From positions 1 through 42,197 of the forward strand of contig JBEKWB010000027.1 of the NCBI GenBank assembly GCA_049513455.1: a stretch of 42,197 nt of DNA, read 5' to 3'. The position numbers and the translations under genes are program-made. Below the pieces are notes generated by a model. It was given only the letters and a program-made list of their open reading frames with translations. It was not told where the DNA came from and made no database searches. The number at the start of each line of letters is the position of its first letter. The stretch's first letter is position 1. Of the stretch, positions 15,152 to 24,609 are shown piece by piece. The DNA is from Bog-473 sp049513455. GTDB lineage: Bacteria; Actinomycetota; Acidimicrobiia; Acidimicrobiales; RAAP-2.

Positions 15152-16528
15152 ATGAACCGATTTGAGGAGCTGTACGACGCGGACCCGGAGATCTTCACCC
15201 TGATCGGTGAAGAATTGGAGCGCAAACGGACGGGCCTCGAGCTCGTCCCATCGGAGAACTTCACGAGCCTCGCCGTCCTCCAGGCGTTGGGCTCGATCCT
15301 TACCGACAAGTACTCGGAGGGCTACCCGGGGCGCCGTTACTATGGTGGCAACCAGGTCATCGACAAGGTCGAGAACCTTGCGATTGAACGAGCAAAGCAG
15401 CTCTTCGGTGTCCCCTACGTGAACGTGCAGCCGTACTCGGGCTCACCGGCGAACCTCGAGGTGTATTTCGCCCTCCTCCAGCCGGGCGACACGGTAATGG
15501 GCCTCAACCTTGCCGACGGCGGCCACCTCTCCCACGGGTATTCCGGCAGCGTTACGGGCCAGCTCTTTCATAGCGTCCCCTACCACACCGGACCGGACGG
15601 TTACATAGACTTCGATGAGCTGAAGCGCAACGTCGCTGCGGACCCGCCACAACTCATTTGGGTCGGGTACACCGCGTACCCGCGTTTTTTCCCGTTCGAG
15701 GAGATGGCGGCGATCGCCGATGATTGCGGCGCGTTCCTCGTCGCCGACATCGCCCATATCGCCGGCCTCGTGGCGGGCGGAGCGCACCCGAGCCCGGTCC
15801 CGTTCGCGCACGTGGTGACGACGACGACGCACAAGACACTTCGGGGGCCGCGCGGCGCGATGATCATGGTCACCGACAAAGGCCTCGCTAAGGACCACGA
15901 CCTCGCGAGGAAGATCGACCGGGTCGTCATTCCCGGCATGCAGGGCGGCCCGCACAACCACACCACCGCGGCGATCGCCGTCGCGCTGCTCGAAGCGTCG
16001 CGCCCGAGCTTCCGCAACTATGCCGCACAGGTCGTCGCCAACGCGAACGCACTGGCTGAAGAGTTACAGGCCAACGGACTGCGGCTCGTCACGGGCGGGA
16101 CCGACACCCACCTGCTCCTCGTCGACCTCACGCCGCTCAGCGAGGGTTTCGGCCTGCTCGCCCAAGAAGCCCTCGACGAAGCGGGTATGACGGTCAACAA
16201 GAACACGATCCCGCGAGAGCCCTTCTCGGCCATCAACCCGAGCGGGATCCGTCTCGGTACGCCGACGGTGACCAGCCGGGGAATGAAAGAGCCAGAGATG
16301 CGACTTGTCGGCCAGTTCGTTGCACGCGGGATCGAGGCGGTCGAACACTACGTCATGCCTTCCGACCGCCATGAGCGGGCGGCCTTCTTGAAGGTCTTCC
16401 GCGCCGACATTGCCTCGAACCAAACGCTGGCACAGCTTCGCAAGGAGGTCGCGCAGCTCTGTGCCGACTTCCCCATCTACCCTGCGCTCGACTACCGAAG
16501 CGACGCGACGGCAGGGGCGAACCCGTGA
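15152..16528 (+). CDS. glyA: Serine hydroxymethyltransferase
   Basis: A 458-residue PLP enzyme, fold type I, interconverting serine plus THF and glycine plus methylene-THF. LELVPSENFTS lies at the start, with EGYPGRRYYGGNQVID for the active-site Tyr region. DIAHIAGLVAGG carries the PLP-binding Asp and His, and VTTTTHKTLRGPRG carries the Schiff-base Lys228. The length is slightly above bacterial GlyA (about 420) because of a C-terminal tail. AGGAG lies 7 bases before the ATG. It is the third gene of the folate set, 30 bases after folD and 45 before fhs, likely co-transcribed. It could move C1 units and glycine either way depending on flux. Confidence 0.96.
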   Translation: MNRFEELYDADPEIFTLIGEELERKRTGLELVPSENFTSLAVLQALGSILTDKYSEGYPGRRYYGGNQVIDKVENLAIERAKQLFGVPYVNVQPYSGSPANLEVYFALLQPGDTVMGLNLADGGHLSHGYSGSVTGQLFHSVPYHTGPDGYIDFDELKRNVAADPPQLIWVGYTAYPRFFPFEEMAAIADDCGAFLVADIAHIAGLVAGGAHPSPVPFAHVVTTTTHKTLRGPRGAMIMVTDKGLAKDHDLARKIDRVVIPGMQGGPHNHTTAAIAVALLEASRPSFRNYAAQVVANANALAEELQANGLRLVTGGTDTHLLLVDLTPLSEGFGLLAQEALDEAGMTVNKNTIPREPFSAINPSGIRLGTPTVTSRGMKEPEMRLVGQFVARGIEAVEHYVMPSDRHERAAFLKVFRADIASNQTLAQLRKEVAQLCADFPIYPALDYRSDATAGANP

Positions 16529-16573
16529 AGAGATTGGGACTTGATTTGCCGGGAGTTGGAAAGGAGTTGGGCC

Positions 16574-18265
16574 ATGCCTAGTGCACTCGATATCGCACGC
16601 CAGGCGAAGCTTCGTCCGATCGAGGAGATCGCCGCATCCATGGGGATCGGCCGTCACCTGCTTGAGCATCACGGCGAGTTTGTCGCGAAGATCCGGCTCG
16701 ATGCGATCGAAGAGCTCGCCGAGCGTCCCCGCGCGCGCTACGTGGTCGTCTCAGCGGTTACTCCGACTCCCTTTGGAGAGGGAAAAACGGTCACGAGTAT
16801 TGGGCTCGGACAGGCGATGCACCACATCGGCAAGTCGGCGACGGTTGCCATCCGCCAGGGGTCGATGGGGCCGACGTTCGGCATCAAAGGCGCCGGGGCG
16901 GGAGGCGGCTACAGCCAAGCAGTCCCCTTCGAGACGCTCGCGCTCCATCTCACCGGCGACCTGCACGCGGTCACCGAGGCCCACAACATGCTCTCTGCGA
17001 TCCTCGACAACCACCTCTTCCACGGCAATGCGCTCGGCATCGACCTCCACAACATCACCTGGCGACGCGTCCTCGACGTGGACGACCGGGCCCTGCGCAA
17101 CATCGTCGTTGGGCTCGGCGGACGCCTCGACGGCGTTCCCCGCGAGACAGGCTTCGACATCACCGCGGCGTCGGAGGTGATGGCGATCCTCGCGCTGTCA
17201 CGGTCGCTCTCGGACCTGCGGGAGCGGCTCGGGCGCATTGTGGTGGGCTACACGGTCCACGGCGACCCGGTCACTGCCGAGCAGCTGCGGGGGGCGGGTG
17301 CGATGGCGGTGATCCTTCACGAAGCGCTGCGGCCCAACCTCCTTCAGACGCTCGAGAACACGCCCGTGCTCGTTCACGCGGGCCCCTTCGGCAACATCGC
17401 GCACGGGAACTCCTCGATCGTCGCCGACCTCATCGGCATTCACTCGGGAGACTTCTTGATCACGGAGGCGGGGTTCGGGGCGGACATGGGCGCCGAACGC
17501 TTCTTCAACATCAAGTGCCGAACCTCGGGACTCGTACCCGATGCCGGCGTCGTCGTCGTCACCGTCCGCGCAATCAAGGCCCAGACGGGCAAGTACCACA
17601 TCGTCGCAGGGCGGTCTCTCCCTGAGGCCCTCTTGGCAGAGAACCCTGAAGAGATCCATGAGGGAGCGGCGAACCTGCGCAAGCAGGTCGACAACATCCG
17701 CCAGTACGGCGTCACGCCCGTCATCGCGGTCAACGCGTTCCCCGACGACCACCGCTCCGAGCACGACGCCATCGCGGAGATCGCTTCCGAGCTCGGCGTG
17801 CGCGTCGCTGTCTGTCGGCACTTCTCAGAGGGCGGGCGTGGAGCGACCCAGCTCGCCGAGGCGGTGGTCGAGGCTGCAGAGGACCCGAGCGAATTCCACT
17901 TCCTCTACCCCCTCGAGGCGGGGCTTCGTGAGAAGATCGAGACCATCGCCACGCGTGTCTACGGAGCGGACGGTGTCGACTACTCCCCGACCGCCTCGCG
18001 CCAGCTCGACACCTACGAGAAGTACGGCTTCTCCCATCTGCCCGTATGCATCGCCAAGACCCAATACTCGCTCAGTGCCGACCCGAATCTGAAGGGGGCC
18101 CCGAGCGGCTGGCGCTTGCCGGTGCGCGAGGTTCGCGCGTCGGTGGGAGCCGGCTTCATCTACCCGATCTGTGGCGACATGTCGACGATGCCGGGGCTCT
18201 CCTCAAACCCGGCGGCCTTCGAGATGGACCTCAACGAGAACGGCGAGATCGTCGGACTATCCTGA
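16574..18265 (+). CDS. fhs: Formate-tetrahydrofolate ligase
   Basis: A 563-residue ATP-dependent ligase joining formate to THF; run in reverse it makes ATP and formate from 10-formyl-THF. The P-loop is TPTPFGEGKT (residues 63-72), followed by GSMGPTFGIKGAGAGGGYSQ, a hallmark of the family. NITWRRVLDVDDRALR and the late SLSADPNLKGAP are also conserved. Length is typical. The ATG at 16574 is chosen because AAGGAG lies 7 bases upstream; a longer frame from 16541 would skip that site. With FchA, FolD and GlyA it completes the path between formate and serine/glycine. It converges on gcvP with a 50-base gap that shows no clear terminator. Confidence 0.97.
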   Translation: MPSALDIARQAKLRPIEEIAASMGIGRHLLEHHGEFVAKIRLDAIEELAERPRARYVVVSAVTPTPFGEGKTVTSIGLGQAMHHIGKSATVAIRQGSMGPTFGIKGAGAGGGYSQAVPFETLALHLTGDLHAVTEAHNMLSAILDNHLFHGNALGIDLHNITWRRVLDVDDRALRNIVVGLGGRLDGVPRETGFDITAASEVMAILALSRSLSDLRERLGRIVVGYTVHGDPVTAEQLRGAGAMAVILHEALRPNLLQTLENTPVLVHAGPFGNIAHGNSSIVADLIGIHSGDFLITEAGFGADMGAERFFNIKCRTSGLVPDAGVVVVTVRAIKAQTGKYHIVAGRSLPEALLAENPEEIHEGAANLRKQVDNIRQYGVTPVIAVNAFPDDHRSEHDAIAEIASELGVRVAVCRHFSEGGRGATQLAEAVVEAAEDPSEFHFLYPLEAGLREKIETIATRVYGADGVDYSPTASRQLDTYEKYGFSHLPVCIAKTQYSLSADPNLKGAPSGWRLPVREVRASVGAGFIYPICGDMSTMPGLSSNPAAFEMDLNENGEIVGLS

Positions 18266-18315
18266 TTTATGCGGCACGAGCGCACTGTGGCGCGTCTCGG
18301 ACAGGCCCGCAGCCG

Positions 18316-21246
18316 TCACTGTACGTTCCCCGCCTCGGGTCCGTTCTCGGACAGAACGAAGTGGGGGTGACGGTCGCCGAATGCGGCGTCGATCCGCTTG
18401 ATGGGCGGCCAGTACTTGGAGCCGCCGGTCGAAGCACGCAAGGAGGGTATCGGGAAGGCTGCCGTCGCGCGGTCGTAGGGGTGCGTCCACGCTCCGGCCA
18501 GCTCCTCGGCAGTGTGAGGGGCGTTGACGAGCGGGTTGTCCTCGGACGGCCAGCTTGCCCGGGCCACCTCGTCGATCTCGCGGCGGATCGCCTTCATGGC
18601 CTCGACGAAGCGAACCAGCTCCTCGAAGGGCTCGGATTCCGTCGGCTCGACCATCAAGGTCCCGGCGACGGGAAAGCTCATAGTTGGGGCGTGGAAGCCG
18701 TAGTCGATCAACCGCTTCGCGACGTCGTCCACCTTGATCCCGCTCGTCCGACCGACCGGGCGGAGGTCGAGGACGCACTCGTGGCCAATCCGCCCATGCT
18801 CGCCCTTGTACAGGACGGGGAAGTCGTGATCGAGCGCTGACGCAAGGTAGTTCGCCGACACGATTGCTGCCTCTGTGGCGCGGACGAGCCCTTCGCCGCC
18901 GAGAAGACGCATGTAGGCCCACGGGATCGTCAAGATGCTTGCCGAGCCGAACGGGCACGACGAGAGCGGTCCGATCCCACTCGATGGCCCAGCGTCCGGA
19001 CGCAGGGGGTGGTTCGGAAGGAACGGCGCGAGGTGCGCCTTCACCGCCACCGGCCCAATACCAGGTCCTCCGCCGCCGTGGGGGATACAGAACGTCTTGT
19101 GCAAGTTGAGCTGCGACGCGTCCGCGCCGAGTGCCCCTGGGCGGGCGAGGCCGATCAGCGCGTTGAGGTTGGCACCGTCGAGGTAGACCTGACCGCCCGC
19201 GGCGTGCACCATCTCGCACATCTCCGGGAGGGAGGCTTCGAACACCCCGTGGGTCGACGGGTAGGTGATCATCAGCGCGCTGAGGTGGTCGCGGTTCGCC
19301 GCGATCTGGGCGCGGAGGTCGCCGAGGTCGACGCTGCCTTCCTCGTCGCAGCTCACCGTCACGATGCGCATACCGGCGAGTCGGGCCGATGCGGGGTTGG
19401 TGCCATGCGCCGAGGTCGGCACGAGACATACGTCGCGCTCGAGTTCACCGCGGGAGCGGTGATAGGCGCGGATAGCGAGGAGACCGGCAAGTTCGCCTTG
19501 GGAGCCAGCATTCGGCTGGAGCGAAACCGCCTCGAAGCCGGTGATGGCGGCCAACCACGCCGAGAGGTCCTCGATGACGCGTCGGCTTCCCGTGGTCTGG
19601 TCGGCCGGCGCGAACGGGTGTAGCGAGACGAACTCAGTCCAGCTGATCGGCTCCATCTCGACGCAGGCGTTGAGCTTCATCGTGCACGAGCCGAGCGGGA
19701 TCATGGAGCGGTCGAGAGCAAGATCAAGGTCGGAGAGCCGCCGCAGCAGGCGGGTCATCGCGACCTCAGAGCGGTAGCGGCTGAAGACGGGATGAGCGAG
19801 GTACCCGCTCGTCCGGCGATGCGGCGTCAACGGGTCGGGGCGTGGGGGAGGTCGCAGGGAGCGCGCCGTGCCGAACGCGCCGAGGAGGTCGGTCAGGATC
19901 TGTTCGTCGGTCACCTCGTCACAGGAGACGGCGACGGTGTCGGCGTCGACAAGGCGGATGTTGATACCCCGTTCGCACGCCGCCTCGGTGACCGCTCGAG
20001 CCTGCCCGGGGACCGTGGCCGTCACCGTGTCGAAGATAGGTCCCGATCCTACGGCGACGCCGAGGCCCCGGAGCGTGTCGGCGAACGAGCACGCGTGCGC
20101 GTGGATCCGTTCCGCGATCGTCCGGAGGCCTTCCGGTCCGTGGTATACGGCGAACATCGCTGCGACGATCGCCGGCAGCACCTCCGCGGTGCAGATGTTC
20201 GAGGTGGCCCGCTCTCGCCGGATGTGCTGCTCGCGCGTCTGAAGCGCGAGCTGGAGCGCCCGGTTGCCGAGCGCGTCGCGTGAGAGTCCGACGATCCGAC
20301 CCGGTACCGAGCGTACGAACTCGTTCGTCGTGGCGAGGAACGCGGCGTGGGGACCGCCGAAGCCGAGCGGCATACCGAAGCGCTGCGTCGTGCCGACGGC
20401 GATGTCGGCGCCGTCCTCGCCAGGCGGGGTGATGATTGTCGCCGCCAGTAAGTCGCACGCCACGACGGCGAGTGCCCCGGCGTCGTGCGCGGCGTCGACG
20501 AGGGGACCAAGGGCACGGACGCGACCCGAGCACCCGGGTTGCTGGACGAGGACGCCACAAGGCTCGACCGCAGGGAGACCGTCGTCGAGATCGACGATGA
20601 CGATCTCGATACCGAGCGGCTCGGCGCGGGTCTTGAGTACCGCGATCGTCTGCGGGAAGCAATCTGCGTCGACGATAAAGCAACGGCGGGCCGGGACCGC
20701 TCGTTGGCACATGAGCATCGCTTCGACTGCTGCTGTCGCTTCGTCAAGGAGCGAGGCATTCGCGACCGGCAAGGCGGTGAGGTCGGCGACAATCGTCTGG
20801 AAGATGAGCAGCGCTTCTAGTCGGCCCTGCGCGATCTCCCCCTGGTACGGCGTGTACGACGTGTACCACGCGGGATTCTCGAGGATTAGTCGCCGCAGGA
20901 CGGCTGGCAGGACGGTGTCGTAGAAGCCGAGTCCGATCATCGAAGTGAGGACGCGGTTGGCACCTGCCAAGGCGCGCAACTCGGCGAGCAGCTCGCGCTC
21001 GTCCCCCACGGCATCGAGGTCGAGAACGAGGTTGTCCCTCTCGTTGGCGGGTACGACATCGTCAAGGAGGGAACCGAGGTTGTCATAACCGATCGCCGCC
21101 AAGAGCGTGGCTCGGTCCGCGCTCGAGGTGCCAATGTGGCGATGTTCGAAGAAGCCAGCGTGCTCGGAGCGTTCGCCCGGCAAGGTAGGAACCGGGTCGC
21201 CGATGACACCCAACGGAGGATCGTTTGCGGGTTCCTTCGCTCTCAT
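18316..21246 (-). CDS. gcvP: Glycine dehydrogenase (decarboxylating), P protein, full-length fused form
   Basis: A 976-residue PLP enzyme that decarboxylates glycine and passes the aminomethyl group to the H protein. It is the long single-chain form with both halves: an N-terminal GcvPA-like half starting at FEHRHIG and a C-terminal half with the PLP Lys in QLNLHKTFCIPHGGGGPG (Lys717). The glycine-rich loop GTNPASARLAGM is also present. The ATG at 21246 is chosen because GGAGGG lies upstream and family members start near this point; the longer frame to 21396 would add 50 unrelated residues. GcvT, GcvH and Lpd are absent from the window. A DosR-like palindrome lies 84 bases upstream. It is convergent with fhs. 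Confidence 0.96.
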   Translation of the reverse strand: MRAKEPANDPPLGVIGDPVPTLPGERSEHAGFFEHRHIGTSSADRATLLAAIGYDNLGSLLDDVVPANERDNLVLDLDAVGDERELLAELRALAGANRVLTSMIGLGFYDTVLPAVLRRLILENPAWYTSYTPYQGEIAQGRLEALLIFQTIVADLTALPVANASLLDEATAAVEAMLMCQRAVPARRCFIVDADCFPQTIAVLKTRAEPLGIEIVIVDLDDGLPAVEPCGVLVQQPGCSGRVRALGPLVDAAHDAGALAVVACDLLAATIITPPGEDGADIAVGTTQRFGMPLGFGGPHAAFLATTNEFVRSVPGRIVGLSRDALGNRALQLALQTREQHIRRERATSNICTAEVLPAIVAAMFAVYHGPEGLRTIAERIHAHACSFADTLRGLGVAVGSGPIFDTVTATVPGQARAVTEAACERGINIRLVDADTVAVSCDEVTDEQILTDLLGAFGTARSLRPPPRPDPLTPHRRTSGYLAHPVFSRYRSEVAMTRLLRRLSDLDLALDRSMIPLGSCTMKLNACVEMEPISWTEFVSLHPFAPADQTTGSRRVIEDLSAWLAAITGFEAVSLQPNAGSQGELAGLLAIRAYHRSRGELERDVCLVPTSAHGTNPASARLAGMRIVTVSCDEEGSVDLGDLRAQIAANRDHLSALMITYPSTHGVFEASLPEMCEMVHAAGGQVYLDGANLNALIGLARPGALGADASQLNLHKTFCIPHGGGGPGIGPVAVKAHLAPFLPNHPLRPDAGPSSGIGPLSSCPFGSASILTIPWAYMRLLGGEGLVRATEAAIVSANYLASALDHDFPVLYKGEHGRIGHECVLDLRPVGRTSGIKVDDVAKRLIDYGFHAPTMSFPVAGTLMVEPTESEPFEELVRFVEAMKAIRREIDEVARASWPSEDNPLVNAPHTAEELAGAWTHPYDRATAAFPIPSLRASTGGSKYWPPIKRIDAAFGDRHPHFVLSENGPEAGNVQ

Positions 21247-21330
21247 CGGTCGCTTACCCTCCACGGAAGATTCTGGCAAGACCCCACGCCATGGCCAGTC
21301 CAGTGTGCGTTGCTCCTGGGCTCTCCCGTA

Positions 21331-21344
21331 GGGCCGAAGGTCAC
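21331..21344 (-). promoter_or_regulatory. DosR-like palindrome upstream of gcvP
   Basis: On the minus strand this reads GTGACCTTCGGCCC, followed by T, with one mismatch to the copy at 4024. It lies 84 bases before the gcvP ATG, almost the same spacing as at hsp20 (83) and the site-2 protease (85). Confidence 0.6.
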
Positions 21345-21434
21345 CTCTTTCGACGGCCGGAGCCCGACCACGGTGTCCTGACGCGGGCTCTGGCACCTCG
21401 TCGGGACAGAGCCTCGCTCACGGTCGGGGACGGA

Positions 21435-21977
21435 TCACCGGAGCTTTGCGAGCGCTTCGTTCAGTTGCAGGACGTCGATGTAAGTGCTGCCGAGGAAGCC
21501 CAGCTGCGCGCCCTGGGTCTCCTTGGCGATGCCGACGGTGCGACACCGGTGGCTCTCGAAACCATGGGGATCTGGACGATCGCGTCCTGCGGCGTGATGT
21601 CGGGGTCGAGACCGCTGCCCGAGGTCGTGACGAGATCGGGCGTGGGGTCGACGCGGCGACCATGCCAATAGGCGATCAATTCCTCCGTGTAGGCCTTCAA
21701 TTTCGCGGAGCGCGGTTCGAGATTGGTCGCCCCCGATTCACCGGGAACCCCATTGGCCACACGCAGCTGCCCCTTGGATGCCCTGGACACACGGTGCGCG
21801 ACCAGTTCTGTCCGATCAGAGTCGAACCGCGCGCCGTGATCGACCCATTGGCCTGGTTCTTGAAGAGGAGCTGGGAGATGCCGGTGCCGGCAAACGCGTA
21901 GACGAACGTCAAGACGATGACGATGATCCTCAGAGTGAGGGCACGGCGCACGTGAGCGATCAAGGGGCGTCTTCCAT
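21435..21977 (-). pseudogene. kdpC: kdpC, broken by at least three frameshifts
   Basis: KdpC (the small K+-ATPase subunit) can be read only by changing frame. An ATG at 21977 overlaps the kdpB stop (TGATG) but reaches a stop after five codons. One frame over, TLRIIVIVLTFVYAFAGTG and SQLLFKNQANGSITARGSTL, ending in IGQNW, are the membrane anchor and first conserved block. After a second shift come NGVPGESGATNLEPRS and the family motif TSGSGLDPDITP; after a third come GFLGSTYIDVLQLNEAL and a stop at 21435. All parts are recognisable and in order, so the decay is recent or the shifts are sequencing errors. Without KdpC a normal Kdp pump is not expected to work. Confidence 0.85.
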
Positions 21978-24040
21978 CAGTAGGCGTGCAGCGCAACGAT
22001 GATGATGTTGATGAGCTTTATGAAGATGAAGGGTACGATGAGCCCACCCACCCCGTAAATAAACACGTTTCGGCGCAAGACGCCGGTCGAAGACCCGGTC
22101 CGGAACCGGACGCCGCGCAGGGCCAAGGGGATGAGCGCCACGATCACAAGTGCGTTGAAGATCACGGCCGAGAGAACCGCGCTCTGCGGTCCCTGCAACC
22201 TCATGACGTTGAGCACGTTGAGCTGCGGGTAGGTAGCGACGAAGAGCGCGGGAACGATGGCGAAGTACTTCGACACGTCGTTCGCGATGGAGAAGGTGGT
22301 CAGCGAGCCTCGGGTGATGAGCAATTGCTTGCCGATCTCGACAATTTCGATGAGCTTGGTCGGGTTGGAATCGAGGTCAACCATGTTCCCCGCTTCCTTT
22401 GCTGCCGTGGTCCCGGAATTCATGGCCACCCCGACGTCGGCCTGGGCCAATGCCGGGGCATCATTGGTCCCGTCCCCGGTCATGGCGACCAGCTTGCCGC
22501 CTTCCTGCTCGGACTTGATGAGGGCCATCTTGGCCTCGGGGGTCGCCTCGGCGAGGTAGTCGTCGACACCCGCCTCCCGAGCGATCGCCGCGGCTGTGAG
22601 CGGGTTGTCACCCGTGATCATGACGGTGCGGATACCCATCTGGCGCATCTGCTCGAACTTCTCCTCGATCCCTTGCTTGATCACGTCCTTCAGCTCGATC
22701 GCACCGAGAATCTTCACCCCGTCGGCCACGATGAGCGGCGTGGACCCGGCCCGCGCAATGTGCTCGACGATTTCATCAAGCCCCTCCGGGATGGCCCCAC
22801 CCTGTTCCATCACCCAGTGCTTGACCGAGTCGGACGCTCCCTTGCGTATCTGCCGTCCGTCCAGGTCGATGCCCGACATGCGGGTGGTGGCCGAGAAGGG
22901 CACGAAGCTGCGTTCATCGCCCAGGGCGCGCTCGCGGATGTCGAAGCGCTCCTTGGCCAGGACCACGATAGAGCGGCCCTCCGGCGTCTCGTCGGCCAGA
23001 GAGGCCAACTGGGCGGCGTCGGCCAGCTCCTTTTCGCTGCTGTCACCTGCAGGAAAGAAGGATGAGGCCATGCGGTTGCCCAAGGTGATGGTGCCCGTCT
23101 TGTCGAGCAACAGTGTCTGTACATCTCCCGCCGCCTCCACGGCCCGGCCGCTCATGGCCAGCACGTTGCGCTGTACGAGCCGGTCCATGCCGGCGATCCC
23201 GATGGCCGAGAGCAACGCACCGATGGTGGTCGGGATGAGGCAGACAAGCAGCGACACCAGGACGACGACGGGTACCGTCGCACCCGCGTAATGGCCGAAG
23301 GGCTGGAGGGTCACGACGACAGGCAGGAACACTATGGTGAGCACGGCCAGGAGGATCGTGAGGGCGATCTCATTGGGCGTCCTCTGCCGGTTGGCCCCCT
23401 CAACCAGGGCGATCATCCGGTCGATGAACGTGTGGCCGCGCTCCGCGGTGATGCATACCTCAATACGATCGGAGAGGACCTTGGTCCCCCCGGTCACAGC
23501 GGAACGGTCGCCACCCGATTCCCGAATGACGGGTGCGGACTCCCCCGTGATCGCAGATTCGTCCACGGAGGCAATGCCGGCGGTGATCTCCCCATCGGAG
23601 GGAACGAGGTCGCCCGCTTCACAGACGACGACATCCCCCTTCTTCAGAGCCGACGCCGCCACCCGTTCCTCGGTACCGTCCGGACTGATTCTGCGTGCTT
23701 CGGTCTCGGCCCGCATCCGGCGGAGAGTGTCGGCCTGGGCCTTGCCCCGCCCTTCTGCCATGGCTTCGGCGAAGTTGGCGAACATCACCGTCAGGAACAG
23801 CCAGATCGTGATGGACCAGTCGAAGATGCCCGGGTGGGCGACGGCCTCAATGAACGTGATGACGAAGCCCACCAGCACCACGAACATCACGGGGTTCTTG
23901 ATCTGTAACCGGGGGTCGAGCTTCTTGAATGCGTCGATCCCGGCCTGGGCGAGGATCTCGCGGTCGAAGAGGCTCCGGGCCTGGGCCACCCCACGCGGGC
24001 CGGTACCCGGCTGAGCCGGCTGGGCGGTCGTGGTTGTCAT
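21977..24040 (-). CDS. kdpB: KdpB, catalytic P-type ATPase subunit of the K+ transporter
   Basis: A 687-residue P-type ATPase with no frame break. The phosphorylation motif is DKTGTIT with Asp313; TGES (about residue 165) is the actuator loop; GDGTNDAPALAQADVGVAM is the hinge motif; KYFAIVPALF is the conserved late membrane segment. Length fits KdpB. The ATG at 24040 shares a base with the kdpA remnant's stop. Its partners are damaged: KdpA lost its pore region and KdpC is frameshifted. KdpB alone cannot import potassium in the known mechanism. Either it is about to decay, the complex is complemented from elsewhere, or the breaks are assembly errors. No kdpD/kdpE sensor genes are nearby. Confidence 0.96.
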   Translation of the reverse strand: MTTTTAQPAQPGTGPRGVAQARSLFDREILAQAGIDAFKKLDPRLQIKNPVMFVVLVGFVITFIEAVAHPGIFDWSITIWLFLTVMFANFAEAMAEGRGKAQADTLRRMRAETEARRISPDGTEERVAASALKKGDVVVCEAGDLVPSDGEITAGIASVDESAITGESAPVIRESGGDRSAVTGGTKVLSDRIEVCITAERGHTFIDRMIALVEGANRQRTPNEIALTILLAVLTIVFLPVVVTLQPFGHYAGATVPVVVLVSLLVCLIPTTIGALLSAIGIAGMDRLVQRNVLAMSGRAVEAAGDVQTLLLDKTGTITLGNRMASSFFPAGDSSEKELADAAQLASLADETPEGRSIVVLAKERFDIRERALGDERSFVPFSATTRMSGIDLDGRQIRKGASDSVKHWVMEQGGAIPEGLDEIVEHIARAGSTPLIVADGVKILGAIELKDVIKQGIEEKFEQMRQMGIRTVMITGDNPLTAAAIAREAGVDDYLAEATPEAKMALIKSEQEGGKLVAMTGDGTNDAPALAQADVGVAMNSGTTAAKEAGNMVDLDSNPTKLIEIVEIGKQLLITRGSLTTFSIANDVSKYFAIVPALFVATYPQLNVLNVMRLQGPQSAVLSAVIFNALVIVALIPLALRGVRFRTGSSTGVLRRNVFIYGVGGLIVPFIFIKLINIIIVALHAY

Positions 24041-24519
24041 CAGAAGAACTTCCCGTGACTGAGCTGCTCGACAATGGGACCCAACGACACGGCGGGAAAG
24101 AAGGTGAGGCCGCCGATGATAAATATCACTCCGACTACCAGCCCGACGAACATGCCATTGTCGGTGCGGAACGTCCCAAGCGAACCAGGGACGATATTCT
24201 TGGCCGCCAGTGTCCCCCCCAGGGCCAAGGCGGGGATCATCACGCCGAACCTGCCGAGCAGCATGTCGATCCCCCCCACACGGAGGATGAGGTAGGTCAA
24301 TACGATCGATACAGCCGAGAAGATCACCAAGGAGGCGGCGTAGCGCTTCCAGGTCTGTTCGGAGTCCGGACCCGTCCCGAGAAGCCGGTAGATCGGTCGC
24401 TCGGCCCAACTCAGGAATCGCACCCGGTCCTCGAAGACGGCTGCCATGTAGGAGCCCAGATACCTCCAGGTGAGGCCCAGGGCGACAACCAGTGTGGTGA
24501 TGGTCCAGAAGTAGCCCAA
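24040..24519 (-). pseudogene. kdpA: kdpA with a large in-frame internal deletion
   Basis: The frame encodes 159 residues where KdpA normally has about 560. The first 80 or so residues match the KdpA N-terminus (YLGSYMAAVFEDR, then ERPIYRLLGTGPDSEQTWKRYA). The rest match its C-terminus (RFGVMIPALALGGTLAAKN, then FPAVSLGPIVEQL). About 400 residues, including all the selectivity-filter loops, are missing, and the join near residues 80-88 keeps the frame open. The start is a TTG directly after the kdpF stop. The product could be made as a two- to four-helix membrane protein but cannot be a K+ channel. It is called a pseudogene for that reason. Confidence 0.85.
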
Positions 24520-24609
24520 TCAGAACCACTCCGCCTTGAACAGGGCCACGCCGAGGTAGACGAACATGGCGATGGAGACGGTCAGGAGGATCCCTTGGAC
24601 CAAGGTCAT
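24520..24609 (-). CDS. kdpF: KdpF, small stabilising subunit
   Basis: A 29-residue single-helix membrane peptide, the normal KdpF size, reading MTLVQGILLTVSIAMFVYLG and ending VALFKAEWF; the polar end with Lys-Ala-Glu-Trp is typical. It overlaps the preceding 27-codon ORF (ATGA at 24606-24609), and its stop is followed directly by the kdpA start. It stabilises the KdpABC complex in other bacteria. Here it is intact although kdpA and kdpC are broken. Confidence 0.85.
   Translation of the reverse strand: MTLVQGILLTVSIAMFVYLGVALFKAEWF

Noticed and set aside
18257..19429. Long minus-strand frame overlapping the end of gcvP in another frame
   Set aside because: Arg/Pro-rich shadow frame; the gcvP frame is unambiguous across the region.
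21247..21434. Possible glycine riboswitch before gcvP (GGGAGAG followed by GGAGCAA on the minus strand)
   Set aside because: Only short fragments resemble the aptamer; the paired GCCGAAGG core and closing strand are not in the right order. A covariance-model search would settle it.
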